NCBI GenBank assembly: GCA_009911195.1
Contig: QXWV01000018.1
Coordinates: 1 to 64,000 of the forward strand
Direction of reading: 5' to 3'
DNA length: 64,000 nucleotides
Source of the DNA: Lachnospiraceae bacterium
Lineage (GTDB): Bacteria > Bacillota > Clostridia > Lachnospirales > Lachnospiraceae
Shown: piece by piece, positions 43,690-53,731 of the stretch
Position numbering within the stretch: the first letter of the stretch is position 1
Layout: every line of letters starts with the position of its first letter
Position numbers and translations under genes: made by a program
Notes under the pieces: model-generated
Told to the model about the DNA's origin: nothing
The model's input: the letters and a program-made list of their open reading frames with translations, nothing else
Database searches by the model: none

Positions 43690-43760
43690 ATTGCATATTA
43701 AATATTACGTATCAAATATTACATATTAAATATTAAATTAAATATTACATAAAAAATATG
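43690..43760. repeat. AT-rich imperfect tandem repeat upstream of the hydrolase
   Basis: About four imperfect units of 13-17 bp built on ATTAAATATTAC. It marks the left edge of the AT-rich block. Confidence 0.6.
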
Positions 43761-43840
43761 AAATCTATATTTAAATATTTTTTATACTAAAAATATCCGA
43801 TATATAAAAAGAGGAACTGTATATAAGGAGGAATTTACGC

Positions 43841-44764
43841 ATGGAAAACATAAATTATAAACCGATACCAGTTGATGGAAGTCCTACATTAATAATGCGG
43901 TATTATGAGGCAAAGATTCCACAAAAGGGCATTCTCATATTCGTTCATGGTGTCTCTCACGGCGCTTGGTGCTGGGAAAAATTTGTAAATTTTTTTACTG
44001 AAATTGGGTATACATGTTTTGCTGTTAATTTAAGAGGGCACGGGGATGATAAGACAAATAAAAAAGGTCTTCTCCGGCAATATGTAGATGATGTTTCACG
44101 GTGCATTGATTTTTGTAAAATATATTGTGGGATACATAAAATACCATATTCAAAACCTTCCTTATTAGGACATTCCATGGGCGGTGGCATTGTCGAATTA
44201 TATATGAATGACCATTCCAAGCAAATAAAAAATGCCATATTATTTGCCCCAGCAACCGCACAAGGAATGGGAGCAAGCACATTTTCAACTACAGCTTCAA
44301 AAACAGGGCTCTACACTGCGCCAACAATATTGGGGAAGCCAAATAAGTACTTATTAAAATCTAATTTTTTTATTGCAAAGACTGATAGCAAAATCTTTAC
44401 ACCAAGAATAACTGACAAAAAAGAACTCGAATTTTATAATGAGCATTTATGTAGTGAAAATGTTTTTGCTATGTTAGGATTGATATCCTTTAAACTCAAT
44501 AAACCTAATATACCAGTTTTTGTAATAGGTTCGGACAAAGACGCATTTTTTCCGGCAGCTTCGTTAAATCGAACAGCAAATTTTTATAATACAAAGCCTA
44601 TGATATTAAAAGGATTATGCCATGATATGATGTTAGACCCAGAATGGGGCAAAGCAGCACAATCAGTCCTGGAATTTATTGAAAATCCAGAAGGTTTAAA
44701 AGACAAACCAATAGAATTTATTGATGCTTTAGAAAAAAAGATATATCCGGAGCAATCCAAATGA
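43841..44764 (+). CDS. Alpha/beta-fold hydrolase
   Basis: 307 aa soluble hydrolase. Oxyanion HG motif (FVHGVSHGAWCWE), nucleophile elbow GHSMGGG (Ser), the acid Asp in VIGSDKDAFFP and the histidine in LCHDMMLDPEWG complete the catalytic triad. The fold resembles lysophospholipase/carboxylesterase types; substrate unknown. AAGGAGG lies before the ATG. The gene is much richer in A and T than surrounding housekeeping genes, which suggests transfer. Confidence 0.88.
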   Translation: MENINYKPIPVDGSPTLIMRYYEAKIPQKGILIFVHGVSHGAWCWEKFVNFFTEIGYTCFAVNLRGHGDDKTNKKGLLRQYVDDVSRCIDFCKIYCGIHKIPYSKPSLLGHSMGGGIVELYMNDHSKQIKNAILFAPATAQGMGASTFSTTASKTGLYTAPTILGKPNKYLLKSNFFIAKTDSKIFTPRITDKKELEFYNEHLCSENVFAMLGLISFKLNKPNIPVFVIGSDKDAFFPAASLNRTANFYNTKPMILKGLCHDMMLDPEWGKAAQSVLEFIENPEGLKDKPIEFIDALEKKIYPEQSK

Positions 44765-44783
44765 AAACCATTTAATGCAAAAG

Positions 44784-44816
44784 CGGAGGCTTCTACTTGG
44801 AAACCTCCGTTTTTTT
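44784..44816 (+). terminator. Terminator of the hydrolase gene
   Basis: CGGAGG and CCTCCG pair, followed by seven T, 20 bp after the stop. 44820-45066 holds no gene. Confidence 0.9.
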
Positions 44817-45066
44817 GTCTTTCTTTATCTTTACGGTCTTTATATATATGGTGGTTAAATTTATTGTAATATGGTCTGTAATGTTCTATAGCCATTTGCA
44901 ACGATACCCTTCCTTGAATCAAGTACACTTATTGTAGCTACTTAATTTCAATGAATCCTCAAATGTCCACTGCTTTTCTGAACCAATACTTTAAATCTAA
45001 AAATTTTAAGTACCTATTATACAAGGGTATGCCCCTTAAAATAATAAAAAGAATTTGATTAACTTT

Positions 45067-45387
45067 TCATAAAACCAAAAGCTTAAGAGCTTCTACCAGC
45101 ATACCACTTGCCACATCCTTAAAAATATCTGACGTAAAACATGCGAAATTATTTTTTATACAATCCATTATACCTTTTTTATCTTTTGACATTGCATAAC
45201 TGAGTGCTTTTTTAGAAGCTACATATTCTTTTGATGTTTTTGGCAATTTACCAGATACATCAATCAATTCATCCTGAATCATTTCCCAATTTATGCCATC
45301 ATCTGTATTCTGTATAATCACTGAATTATCTCTTCCTACTATTATTGGACTACTAACAAGTATACTATTTTTATTATGTATAGACAT
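45067..45387 (-). CDS. Unknown 106 aa protein coupled to the upstream membrane protein
   Basis: Soluble, mostly helical after residue 30. The N-terminus carries SSPIIVGRDNSVIIQN, echoing the C-terminal SPIIVGNKN of the neighbour. The middle (IQDELIDVSGKLPKTSKEYVASKKALSYAMSKDKKG) and hydrophobic C-terminus (DIFKDVASGMLVEALKLLVL) look like a helical bundle. Stop and start overlap as TAATG, so it is translated together with the upstream gene. AT-rich. No family recognised; function not assigned. Confidence 0.7.
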   Translation of the reverse strand: MSIHNKNSILVSSPIIVGRDNSVIIQNTDDGINWEMIQDELIDVSGKLPKTSKEYVASKKALSYAMSKDKKGIMDCIKNNFACFTSDIFKDVASGMLVEALKLLVL

Positions 45388-45866
45388 TATTTCACCTCAT
45401 TTTTATTTCCAACAATTATTGGAGAATTATACAATTGACAATTGTCAAAATCTATTTTAACCTTTTGAACATAATGATTGTTAATACAATACTCAATTAC
45501 TTCCATGACTTCTTTCAAAAATTTCATATTATTACATAAAATACAATATGCATTCCCCGAACTTAAATAAATATGTAAATACTTTTCATCATTTGAAAAA
45601 TAATGTACTATTATATAAATTATATACCCTATTACTCCTATGACAAGAAGCACTCCAATGTTGTGAATAAATTCATTATATTCTGCTTGCGCTAACAGCA
45701 AACCAATAATACCTATAATAACCGACCAAAAATTAATTTTTTTATTTGGTGCTTGACCAATACTAACCTGTGAAATATTACTGATTTGTAATAGAGTATT
45801 ATTAAAAAATATTACATTATTTTCAATTCTAAAATTATTTGTGCTGATTTTTTCTCTTTCATCCAT
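45387..45866 (-). CDS. DUF6232-like membrane protein
   Basis: 159 aa. An N-terminal strand-rich segment (FRIENNVIFFNNTLLQISNISQV), two hydrophobic segments (about 48-60 and 70-88), then a C-terminal part with YLHIYLSSGNAYCILCNN and a helix. This PH-like layout split by two membrane helices resembles DUF6232; that is from memory. It ends in a short tail, LYNSPIIVGNKNEVK, outside the folded part. First gene of a two-gene operon, AT-rich, next to a tRNA pair. Confidence 0.7.
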   Translation of the reverse strand: MDEREKISTNNFRIENNVIFFNNTLLQISNISQVSIGQAPNKKINFWSVIIGIIGLLLAQAEYNEFIHNIGVLLVIGVIGYIIYIIVHYFSNDEKYLHIYLSSGNAYCILCNNMKFLKEVMEVIEYCINNHYVQKVKIDFDNCQLYNSPIIVGNKNEVK

Positions 45867-45908
45867 AACCTATAATCCCCCTCACTTAGCCTTATATATA
45901 TTTATTAA

Positions 45909-45936
45909 ATTATAACATTATATTAAAATTTGTAAA
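45909..45936 (-). promoter_or_regulatory. Promoter of the DUF6232-like operon
   Basis: -35 TTTACA (45931-45936), 16 bp spacer, -10 TATAAT (45909-45914). The remainder of 45937-46150 is AT-rich with no gene seen. Confidence 0.65.
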
Positions 45937-46149
45937 TATTTTTTGTAAAAAAAAGAAAAAAATGTAAAAATAAGTCACACCAGACTTTTGCACGCAATAT
46001 GTCTTATCCATTAATCATCTAAAATATTTCTACTAAGAATTAAACACTAATTTCAATCTTCAAATTCATCATTACTTCGTATACACGGTCGGGAATTTTC
46101 CCCTTATATCCCTCTGTCTTTTGATTAACTTTTAATTATCCTACAAATG

Positions 46150-46192
46150 CAAAAAGCCCAGAACACCTAATTTTTCAAGGTTTCTGGACTTC
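46150..46192 (-). terminator. Terminator of the tRNA-Val/tRNA-Met unit
   Basis: On the minus strand AAGTCCAGAAACC pairs with GGTGTTCTGGGCTT, with small mismatches, followed by TTTTT. It lies just past tRNA-Met. Confidence 0.75.
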
Positions 46193-46199
46193 TATCAAG

Positions 46200-46273
46200 T
46201 AGCGAGAGGGGGACTTGAACCCTCGACACTACGGGTATGAACCGTATGCTCTAGCCAGCTGAGCTATCTCGCC
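46200..46273 (-). tRNA. tRNA-Met (anticodon CAU)
   Basis: Cloverleaf with acceptor GGCGAGA/TCTCGCT (first pair G-U), anticodon stem TACGG/CCGTA and loop TTCATAC. It does not have the initiator-type C-A first pair, so it is an elongator Met, or possibly an Ile tRNA whose C34 is modified. CCA is not encoded. Confidence 0.93.
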
Positions 46274-46305
46274 ATATGACCCCTCACCGGATACCCGGTA
46301 AGGGA

Positions 46306-46378
46306 TGGGACCTATAGGGCTCGAACCTATGACCCTCTGCTTGTAAGGCAGATGCTCTCCCAGCTGAGCTAAGATCCC
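46306..46378 (-). tRNA. tRNA-Val (anticodon UAC)
   Basis: Cloverleaf with acceptor GGGATCT/AGGTCCC, anticodon stem TCTGC/GCAGA and loop CTTACAA, T-loop GTTCGAGCC. It is 32 bp upstream of tRNA-Met and co-transcribed. Confidence 0.95.
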
Positions 46379-46439
46379 ATGTGAGTGGGTCGCTTCCTGC
46401 AACCCGCTCTGCTATTATACAATTATATTCCAAGACTTG

Positions 46440-46590
46440 TCAACAATTTTTTTCAAATTTTTTCAAATTTATTTTTTGAAATTTTTTTCTAGAACTTATT
46501 TTCAAAAATTTATTTTCCGAAAATATATTTTCTTAAAATTTATTTTTTGAAATTTTATTTTCTGAAAAAATTTTTTAATATCTTTCATTT
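46440..46590. repeat. T-rich low-complexity tandem repeat after argS
   Basis: A string of imperfect units of about 20 bp containing ATTTATTTT followed by GAAA. Neighbouring units can pair with each other. It fills the gap between the tRNAs and argS. Confidence 0.6.
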
Positions 46591-46613
46591 CACACTTTAG
46601 TATTTTAGCATCT

Positions 46614-48380
46614 CTACATCCTCTCAGGTGCCGAAAATCCTAGCAAATGGATGCAAGTTTCCAAAACATCCCTTGTAAGCAGCAGTAAGGCAATCCAACC
46701 TTCCTTCTTTGCTTCATCCTCTTCCGCCAGTATTTTCGTCTCATGGTAAAAGCGGTTAAAGGCATTGGCGATGTCATAGATATAAGCGCATATTTTATGA
46801 GGGGCGGTTTCTTCATAGGCGTTTTCCAACATTCCGATAAATCCGGCCAATTCCAGCATCAGCGCTTTTTCCGGCTCGCCACAGGCTGCCTGCAGCACTG
46901 CATTCTCCAGCCGCCCTCCTGCTTCCTTGTATTTGGACAAAATAGATTTGATGCGCACAAGGGTATACAGGATATAAGGGCCGGTATCCCCTTCCGAAGA
47001 GGTGAAGCGCTCAATATCAAAAATATAGTCCTTGGAAGCCTGGTTGGACAAATCCCCGTATTTTACCGCTGAAAGAGCCACCACCTGAGCCGTCTGCCTC
47101 GCTTCTTCCTCCGGTACGGAACGATTCTGTATGATTTTCCCATACATTACCTCATTAATTTCATTAATCAGGTATTCCAGGCGCATAACGCCGCCTTCCC
47201 GCGTCTTAAAAGGCTTGCCATCCTTACCGTTCATCGTTCCAAAGCCCAGGAACTTCAGTTTTGTGTCCGGGGAAACCAGCCCTGTTTTGCGTGCGCAGCG
47301 GAAGACCTGCTCGAAATATAATTCCTGGCGTTTATCCACTACATAAATCATTTCATCCGGATTGTACTTTTCCATCCGTTCTTTAATCGTAGCCAAATCT
47401 GTTGTATTATACAAAGATGCCCCGTCGGATTTTAATATCATGCATGGGGGGATTTCTTTCGTATCTGTCTCTTCTTTCACGTCAACTACCAAAGCCCCTT
47501 CGCTAATATACGCATGCCCGCCCGCTTTCATTTCTTCCACCATCTGCGGAATTAAATCATGGACATCGGATTCCCCTTTCCATAAATCGAACTCCACATT
47601 CAGCTTATCATAATTTTTCTTAAGGTCCGACACAGACACATGGATAATGTGATTCCAAAGGGCTCGGTATCCCCTTACGCCGTTTTGCAGCTTAAAGGTG
47701 GCCTCCATCGCCTTTTCCTTATATGTGCTGTCTTCTTTTGACTTCCCGCTGGCCGTAGGATAGATTTCTTCCAGTTCAGCAATGGTAAACGGCGCTTCTT
47801 TGGGATATTCCCCGTTAAAACTATCATCAAAATATACCAGCTCCGGTTTCCGCTCCTGCAGTTCCGTAATAATAAGCCCCATCTGTAATCCCCAGTCTCC
47901 CAGATGGATATCCCCGATTACCTCATGGCCCGCATACCTGGCAATCCTCTTCACGCTTTCGCCGATAATAGCAGACCTAAGATGCCCTACATGGAGAGGT
48001 TTCGCCACATTCGGGCCGCCATAATCAATCATGATTTTCTTTGCCTTTTCGGGCATTTCCAGCCCAAATTTTTCATTCCTGGCCATGCCATCCAAATATC
48101 CCTTCACAAACTCAGGGCTTATCTTCAAATTCAAAAATCCAGGGGGCACTGCGCCCACTTCTTCAAATACTCCGCTTCCTTCCAGCTCCTTCGCCACATC
48201 CTGCGCTATCATGATAGGGGCTTTCTTATAACGTTTCGCCCCCGCCATCGCTCCATTGCACTGATATTCGCACAAGTCCGGACGATTAGATGCAGTCACT
48301 TTACCCAGTTCCCCGTCATATCCTGCCGACTGGAAGGCTTTTTTCATTTCCTCCGATATTACTTCGAGAATTTTTTTCAT
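46614..48380 (-). CDS. argS: Arginyl-tRNA synthetase
   Basis: 588 aa class I synthetase. The N-terminal Add-1 domain, the HIGH-type motif in GGPNVAKPLHVGHLRSAIIGES and the C-terminal anticodon-binding domain (SILSKYKEAGGRL onward) are present. In place of a canonical KMSKS there is KPFKTREGGVMRL, as in many bacterial ArgRS. The ATG has AAAGGA at 8 nt; a GTG two codons upstream is possible. It is 33 bp after queH and likely co-transcribed. Confidence 0.95.
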   Translation of the reverse strand: MKKILEVISEEMKKAFQSAGYDGELGKVTASNRPDLCEYQCNGAMAGAKRYKKAPIMIAQDVAKELEGSGVFEEVGAVPPGFLNLKISPEFVKGYLDGMARNEKFGLEMPEKAKKIMIDYGGPNVAKPLHVGHLRSAIIGESVKRIARYAGHEVIGDIHLGDWGLQMGLIITELQERKPELVYFDDSFNGEYPKEAPFTIAELEEIYPTASGKSKEDSTYKEKAMEATFKLQNGVRGYRALWNHIIHVSVSDLKKNYDKLNVEFDLWKGESDVHDLIPQMVEEMKAGGHAYISEGALVVDVKEETDTKEIPPCMILKSDGASLYNTTDLATIKERMEKYNPDEMIYVVDKRQELYFEQVFRCARKTGLVSPDTKLKFLGFGTMNGKDGKPFKTREGGVMRLEYLINEINEVMYGKIIQNRSVPEEEARQTAQVVALSAVKYGDLSNQASKDYIFDIERFTSSEGDTGPYILYTLVRIKSILSKYKEAGGRLENAVLQAACGEPEKALMLELAGFIGMLENAYEETAPHKICAYIYDIANAFNRFYHETKILAEEDEAKKEGWIALLLLTRDVLETCIHLLGFSAPERM

Positions 48381-48413
48381 AGACACTTTCCTTTCCGTAA
48401 CAAACCTATATTA

Positions 48414-49115
48414 TCACTTAACCAGTTCTCCGTTCAATTTTGAATATATGCATCCGCAATAGTTCTGCCGGTACAGGCCAAACTGCTTCGACAGTTCGAT
48501 GGAACGTTTATACCCGTCTTTTTTCTTGAAATCCGAAGGGAGGAAAAAAACCCCATATTTTTCTCCCAGCCCTTCACCAATTTCATTTAATTTATAGGCA
48601 TTTTTTAATGGGCTTATGGTCAAAGTGGTGGTAAAACAGTCAAATCCCTGCTCAGCCGCCAGCTTAGCCGTTTTCTCCAGCCGCAGCCCATAGCATTTAA
48701 AGCAGCGTTCCCCGCCTTCCGGACATTTTTCCAGCCCTTTTGCAGCCCCGTAAAAGCAATCCGGTTCATAATCCCCTTCTATTACTTCAATCCGCCTTGC
48801 ATTTACCGTAGAATGCATGTCCTTAAAATCAGCTTCCTCCACCTGGCGGTTATACTCTTCTATCAGCCGTTTCTGCTCTTCCACCCGCTTCCGGTACTCT
48901 TCATCTTCAGTAATATTGGGGTTATAATAAAATACCGTTATATGGAAATATTCCCTCAAATATTCCAGGACATAACTGCTGCATGGTGCACAGCAACTAT
49001 GAAGCAACAGCTTTCTGCCAGGCATTTTCCCTATTTCCCCTTCTGCCTCGTCTGCTTCCTTCCATTTGGCAATTATTTTATCCAGTTCTTTCCCATAATT
49101 CCTGTTTCTATCCAT
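48414..49115 (-). CDS. queH: Epoxyqueuosine reductase QueH
   Basis: 233 aa. QueH makes queuosine from epoxyqueuosine in tRNA without cobalamin. The family cysteines are all visible: LLLHSCCAPCSSY near the N-terminus, KCYGLRLEKTA in the middle and QNYCGCIYSKLN at the C-terminus. The FYYNPNITEDEEYRKRVEEQKRL segment is typical. The chosen ATG follows GGGA at 6 nt; a GTG 12 nt upstream is an alternative. Confidence 0.92.
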   Translation of the reverse strand: MDRNRNYGKELDKIIAKWKEADEAEGEIGKMPGRKLLLHSCCAPCSSYVLEYLREYFHITVFYYNPNITEDEEYRKRVEEQKRLIEEYNRQVEEADFKDMHSTVNARRIEVIEGDYEPDCFYGAAKGLEKCPEGGERCFKCYGLRLEKTAKLAAEQGFDCFTTTLTISPLKNAYKLNEIGEGLGEKYGVFFLPSDFKKKDGYKRSIELSKQFGLYRQNYCGCIYSKLNGELVK

Positions 49116-49265
49116 TTCTTTTCCCACATTCTATAGACTGCTTCCCTTCCATTTCCCGGCTATATGGTATTCCGCCTTATCAAACATCAAACAAGCGGAT
49201 ACCTTTCTGCCCTATGGCATTTTACAACTAACGCAGCAACAAGCCCAACAGCATGCTGCCTGCTG

Positions 49266-52200
49266 CTACAAGGATGCGATATCCACCAGTGTCAGCTTCT
49301 CCTCTTCCCCGATATGCTCTAAACTGGTCACCAATGCCCTTGCCGTATCCAGCGAAGTGAGGCAGTTGACCCCTGTCTCTATGGCTGTCCGGCGGATTAA
49401 GAAGCCATCCCTGGACTTATCTCTTCCCTGGGTAGGGGTATCGATGACCAAATCGATTTCATGCCCTAAAATCAAATCCATCACCGTAGGGGATTCCTGC
49501 TGTATTTTATTGACTTTACGCGCTTTTACCCCTGCCTCTTTCAAAGCGTTTGCAGTGCTCCGGGTGGCATAGATTTTGTAGCCCAAAGCCTCAAACCGCC
49601 TGCCAATTTCAATAGCTTCCCCTTTGTCCGCATCCTTTACGGTGATTATCATCCGGCGGAATTTGGGCAAATGCACGCCAGCACCGAGAAAAGCTTTATA
49701 TAAAGCTTCGTGGAAAGCCCTGGAAATCCCCAGGCATTCACCGGTGGACTTCATTTCCGGCCCCAGGCTGATTTCCGCCCCACGGATTTTTTCAAAAGAA
49801 AATACCGGCATCTTAATGGCTACATACTCTGCTTCCTTCTGCAGCCCCGGCTCATAACCCAGTTCTTTAATAGTCTTGCCGATTATCACTTCCGTTGCCA
49901 AATCCACAATCGGAATTCCAGTCACTTTGCTAATATAAGGCACTGTCCGGGAAGAACGGGGATTTACCTCAATGACATAAACCTCTTCCCCGACTGCTAT
50001 AAACTGGATATTAATCAGCCCGATTACATGCAGGGCTTTCGCCAGCCTTTTCGTATATTCCGCAATTGTGGCCTTCACCCCTTCGCTAATGCTCTGAGCC
50101 GGATATACAGATATACTGTCGCCGGAATGCACGCCTGCCCGTTCTATATGTTCCATAATGCCTGGGATTAAGATATCCATGCCGTCACAGACCGCATCCA
50201 CTTCGATTTCTTTCCCCTGTAAGTACTTATCCACCAAAATAGGATGGTCCTGGGCAATCCGGTTAATTATTTCCATAAATTCTTCCACTTCCTCGTCGGA
50301 AATGGCAATCTGCATCCCCTGGCCGCCGAGGACATAGGACGGCCTCACTAAAACCGGGTATCCTAGCTTATTGGCTACCTTTTTCGCTTCCTCGGCCGTA
50401 TAGACCGTTCCTCCGGAAGGTCTGGGAATCTTGCATTCCTCCAAAATAGCGTCGAACAATTCCCTGTCCTCTGCCGCGTCCACATTTTCCGCACTGGTTC
50501 CTAAAATGGGAATGCCCATCTCCATCAGGCTCTCCGTAAGTTTAATGGCAGTCTGCCCGCCAAACTGCACTACAGCACCGTCCGGCTTTTCTATATTCAC
50601 AATGTTCTCCACATCCTCGGGCGTCAGCGGCTCAAAATAAAGCTTGTCCGCAATATCAAAATCCGTGCTTACTGTTTCCGGGTTATTGTTGATAATAATC
50701 GTCTCATATCCCGCTTTGGAAAAAGCCCATGTGGCATGCACACAGCAGTAATCGAATTCAATCCCCTGGCCAATACGGATAGGGCCAGAACCTAACACAA
50801 GAACTTTTTTTAAGGGATGGGTTTGTACCGCTTCATTTTCGCTGCCAAAACAGGAGTAATAATAAGGGGTAGCAGCCTCAAATTCTGCCGCACAGGTGTC
50901 CACCATCTTAAAAGCCGCTGTAATGCCGTTCTCATATCGCATCTTTTTCACCGCTTCTTCCGGCAGGCTGGCCAACCTTCCGATAACGCTATCCGGGAAT
51001 TCCAGGCGCTTTGCCTCCTTTAGCAGCTCCAGCGTTAACGGCTTCTCCCTCAAAGCATTTTCCATCTCCACAAGAATGGCTATTTTATCGATAAACCAAC
51101 GGTCTATCATAGTCATTTCGTAAATCCTGTCATAATCTACACCTTTTCTTAATGCTTCCGCGATGACATAAATCCTCTGGTCATCCACCCGCTTCATCCT
51201 CTCCAGCAGTTCCTCTGGCGAAAGGGAAGAAAAATCGTAGCTAAGCAGGCAGTCCACATGCTGCTCCAGGGAACGGATTGCCTTCATTAGCGCCCCCTCA
51301 AAGCTGGTGCATATGCTCATCACCTCTCCTGTAGCCTTCATTTGGGTTGTCAGCGTCCGTTTTGCTGTTATGAACTTATCAAAAGGCAGCCTGGGGATTT
51401 TTACTACACAATAATCCAGCGCCGGTTCAAAACTGGCATAGGTTTTGCCCGTAATAGTATTTTTAATTTCATCCAAGGTATAACCCAGTGCAATCTTTGC
51501 TGCCACTTTCGCAATGGGATATCCTGTCGCCTTGCTGGCCAGCGCTGAAGAACGGCTCACCCTTGGATTTACTTCTATAACACAATATTCAAAACTGGTA
51601 GGATGCAGGGCAAACTGTACATTACAGCCCCCTGTAATTTCAAGTTCATTGATAATATTCAATGCTGAACTACGCAGCATCTGGTATTCTTTGTCCATCA
51701 GTGTCTGAGAAGGGGCTACTACGATACTGTCGCCGGTATGCACGCCCACCGGGTCTATATTCTCCATATTGCAGACCGTAATACAGTTTCCGGCGCTATC
51801 CCTCATTACTTCATATTCGATTTCTTTCCATCCAGCAATGCACCGCTCCACCAACACCTGCCCTACCCGGGAAAGGCGAAGCCCGTTTTCCAGTATTTCT
51901 TCCAATTCCATCTGATTATGGGCAATACCTCCGCCTGACCCCCCTAATGTATAAGCCGGGCGCAAAACCACCGGGTATCCGATTTCCCTGGCAAATGCCA
52001 CGCCGTCCTCCACATTTTCCACCACCAGGGAGGCTGCACAGGGCTCGCCGATTTTTTCCATCGTCTCTTTGAATTCCAGCCGGTCCTCCGCTTTTTTAAT
52101 CGTTTTGGCTGTAGTTCCTAAAAGGGCTACATGATGCCTGGCCAGAAAACCGGATTCATCCAGCTCCATCCCCAGGTTCAGCCCGGCCTGCCCTCCCAGG

Positions 52201-52466
52201 GTTGGCAGTACGCTGTCAGGCTTTTCCTTTTCAATAATCTGCTCTAAAACCTTCACTGTCAAAGGCTCAATATATACTTTATCTGCAATATCCCTGTCCG
52301 TCATAATGGTGGCCGGATTGGAATTCACCAGCACCACCTCGATGCCTTCCTCTTTCAGGGAACGGCAAGCCTGTGTTCCCGCATAGTCAAACTCTGCCGC
52401 CTGCCCGATGACAATCGGCCCTGAGCCGATAACAAGCACTTTTTTTACATTTGGGTTTTTAGGCAT
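49266..52466 (-). CDS. carB: Carbamoyl-phosphate synthase, large subunit
   Basis: 1066 aa, normal length. Two homologous ATP-grasp halves are complete: the first begins [24 protein letters not shown], the second [26 protein letters not shown]-terminal allosteric MGS-like domain holds [19 protein letters not shown]. It makes carbamoyl phosphate for pyrimidine and arginine synthesis from ammonia delivered by CarA. The ATG follows a G-rich GGAGGGAGGGG site and starts 1 bp after the carA stop; longer in-frame starts inside carA are rejected. Confidence 0.97.
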   Translation of the reverse strand: MPKNPNVKKVLVIGSGPIVIGQAAEFDYAGTQACRSLKEEGIEVVLVNSNPATIMTDRDIADKVYIEPLTVKVLEQIIEKEKPDSVLPTLGGQAGLNLGMELDESGFLARHHVALLGTTAKTIKKAEDRLEFKETMEKIGEPCAASLVVENVEDGVAFAREIGYPVVLRPAYTLGGSGGGIAHNQMELEEILENGLRLSRVGQVLVERCIAGWKEIEYEVMRDSAGNCITVCNMENIDPVGVHTGDSIVVAPSQTLMDKEYQMLRSSALNIINELEITGGCNVQFALHPTSFEYCVIEVNPRVSRSSALASKATGYPIAKVAAKIALGYTLDEIKNTITGKTYASFEPALDYCVVKIPRLPFDKFITAKRTLTTQMKATGEVMSICTSFEGALMKAIRSLEQHVDCLLSYDFSSLSPEELLERMKRVDDQRIYVIAEALRKGVDYDRIYEMTMIDRWFIDKIAILVEMENALREKPLTLELLKEAKRLEFPDSVIGRLASLPEEAVKKMRYENGITAAFKMVDTCAAEFEAATPYYYSCFGSENEAVQTHPLKKVLVLGSGPIRIGQGIEFDYCCVHATWAFSKAGYETIIINNNPETVSTDFDIADKLYFEPLTPEDVENIVNIEKPDGAVVQFGGQTAIKLTESLMEMGIPILGTSAENVDAAEDRELFDAILEECKIPRPSGGTVYTAEEAKKVANKLGYPVLVRPSYVLGGQGMQIAISDEEVEEFMEIINRIAQDHPILVDKYLQGKEIEVDAVCDGMDILIPGIMEHIERAGVHSGDSISVYPAQSISEGVKATIAEYTKRLAKALHVIGLINIQFIAVGEEVYVIEVNPRSSRTVPYISKVTGIPIVDLATEVIIGKTIKELGYEPGLQKEAEYVAIKMPVFSFEKIRGAEISLGPEMKSTGECLGISRAFHEALYKAFLGAGVHLPKFRRMIITVKDADKGEAIEIGRRFEALGYKIYATRSTANALKEAGVKARKVNKIQQESPTVMDLILGHEIDLVIDTPTQGRDKSRDGFLIRRTAIETGVNCLTSLDTARALVTSLEHIGEEEKLTLVDIASL

Positions 52467-52467
52467 T

Positions 52468-53658
52468 TTATCCCCTCCCTCCTTCCAGCATTTCCAGGAA
52501 CTTGTCAAACAGATAACCGGAATCCTGAGGCCCTGGGCAAGCCTCCGGATGGAACTGCACGGTGAAAATATTTTTCCCCGTATAGGCCAGCCCTTCGTTT
52601 GTTCCGTCATTCACATTGACAAATGCCGGCACCGCAACTTTTTCATCCAGCTTGTCCGTATCCACCACATATCCGTGGTTCTGGGAAGAAATATACACCC
52701 TCCCTGTCTGCAACTCCTTCACCGGATGATTCCCTCCCCGGTGTCCATATTTCATCTTATACGTATCCGCCCCGGTAGCCAGTGCCATCAACTGATGCCC
52801 CAGGCAGATGGCAAAAATCGGGATATCCGTTTCGTATAATTTTCTGATTTCTTCTATAATAGCGCCGCATTCCTTCGGGTCACCCGGGCCATTGCTAAGC
52901 ATAATGCCATCCGGGTCTGCCCCAATGATTTCTTCTGCTTTGGTCGATGCCGGATATACTTCCACATCGCATCCCCGCATCACCAGGGAATCCACTATAT
53001 TGCCCTTCGCCCCCAGGTCAAGAAGGGCAACTTTCTTTCCAATCCCCCCTAAGCGGCGTACCATGCTTGGTTTCTTTTCATGTATTCCGGCTTCAAAGCT
53101 TTCTCTACAAAATCTTGCGCTGCCGGACAAAGGCCCATTGTCTTCCAATGCCTTAGACCCTGTCCGCATATATTTCTCCCTGCAAGTAACCCTTTCCACC
53201 ACCTTGCCGGTAACATATGCCTTTAAGCGAGGGATAATTTCTTCCAGGCAGTAACTCTCGTTTGTAGTAATCATGCCATTCATTGTTCCCTTTTCCCTCA
53301 GTATTTTCGTCAAAGCCCTCGTATCAATCCCTGCAATCCCCGGCACATCATATTCTTCCAGGAACTGTTCCAAAGTCAAATCCATGCGGAAATTGCTTCC
53401 CATTCTGGATAGTTCCCTGACAATCAGCCCATCCGTCCAGGGCCTTGTGGACTCCATATCTTCCCGGCAAATCCCGTAATTCCCAATCAGGGGATAAGTC
53501 ATACAAACAGCCTGCCCGGCATAGGATGGGTCTGTAAGTACTTCCGGATACCCAGCCATGGAGGTATTGAAAACAATTTCACTGATAGTTTCTTTCCTAG
53601 CACCGATATGCACTCCTTCAAAAACAGTGCCATCTTCCAAAATTAGAAATGCCCGCAT
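52468..53658 (-). CDS. carA: Carbamoyl-phosphate synthase, small (glutaminase) subunit
   Basis: 396 aa. The N-terminal CPSase domain ([35 protein letters not shown]) is joined to a class I glutamine amidotransferase with nucleophile Cys in [11 protein letters not shown] and the His/Glu pair in [11 protein letters not shown]. It is 20-40 residues longer than typical because of a basic insert before the amidotransferase part (about 165-205). Translationally linked to carB. Confidence 0.96.
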   Translation of the reverse strand: MRAFLILEDGTVFEGVHIGARKETISEIVFNTSMAGYPEVLTDPSYAGQAVCMTYPLIGNYGICREDMESTRPWTDGLIVRELSRMGSNFRMDLTLEQFLEEYDVPGIAGIDTRALTKILREKGTMNGMITTNESYCLEEIIPRLKAYVTGKVVERVTCREKYMRTGSKALEDNGPLSGSARFCRESFEAGIHEKKPSMVRRLGGIGKKVALLDLGAKGNIVDSLVMRGCDVEVYPASTKAEEIIGADPDGIMLSNGPGDPKECGAIIEEIRKLYETDIPIFAICLGHQLMALATGADTYKMKYGHRGGNHPVKELQTGRVYISSQNHGYVVDTDKLDEKVAVPAFVNVNDGTNEGLAYTGKNIFTVQFHPEACPGPQDSGYLFDKFLEMLEGGRG

Positions 53659-53731
53659 TTTTTCTCCATTCCTGCGCCTCTCATACCGCGCATCTCATTT
53701 TAGCATAACCTTTTATACGCTTCAACGGTTT

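Noticed and set aside
46440-46590. Regular T-rich repeats that could suggest a CRISPR array
   Set aside because: Units are imperfect, about 20 bp, without unique spacers of constant length and without cas genes; this is low-complexity sequence.
52467-52610. Upstream in-frame start giving a 1114-residue CarB
   Set aside because: The added 48 residues lie inside carA in another frame; the ATG at 52466 has an ideal ribosome binding site and gives the standard N-terminus.
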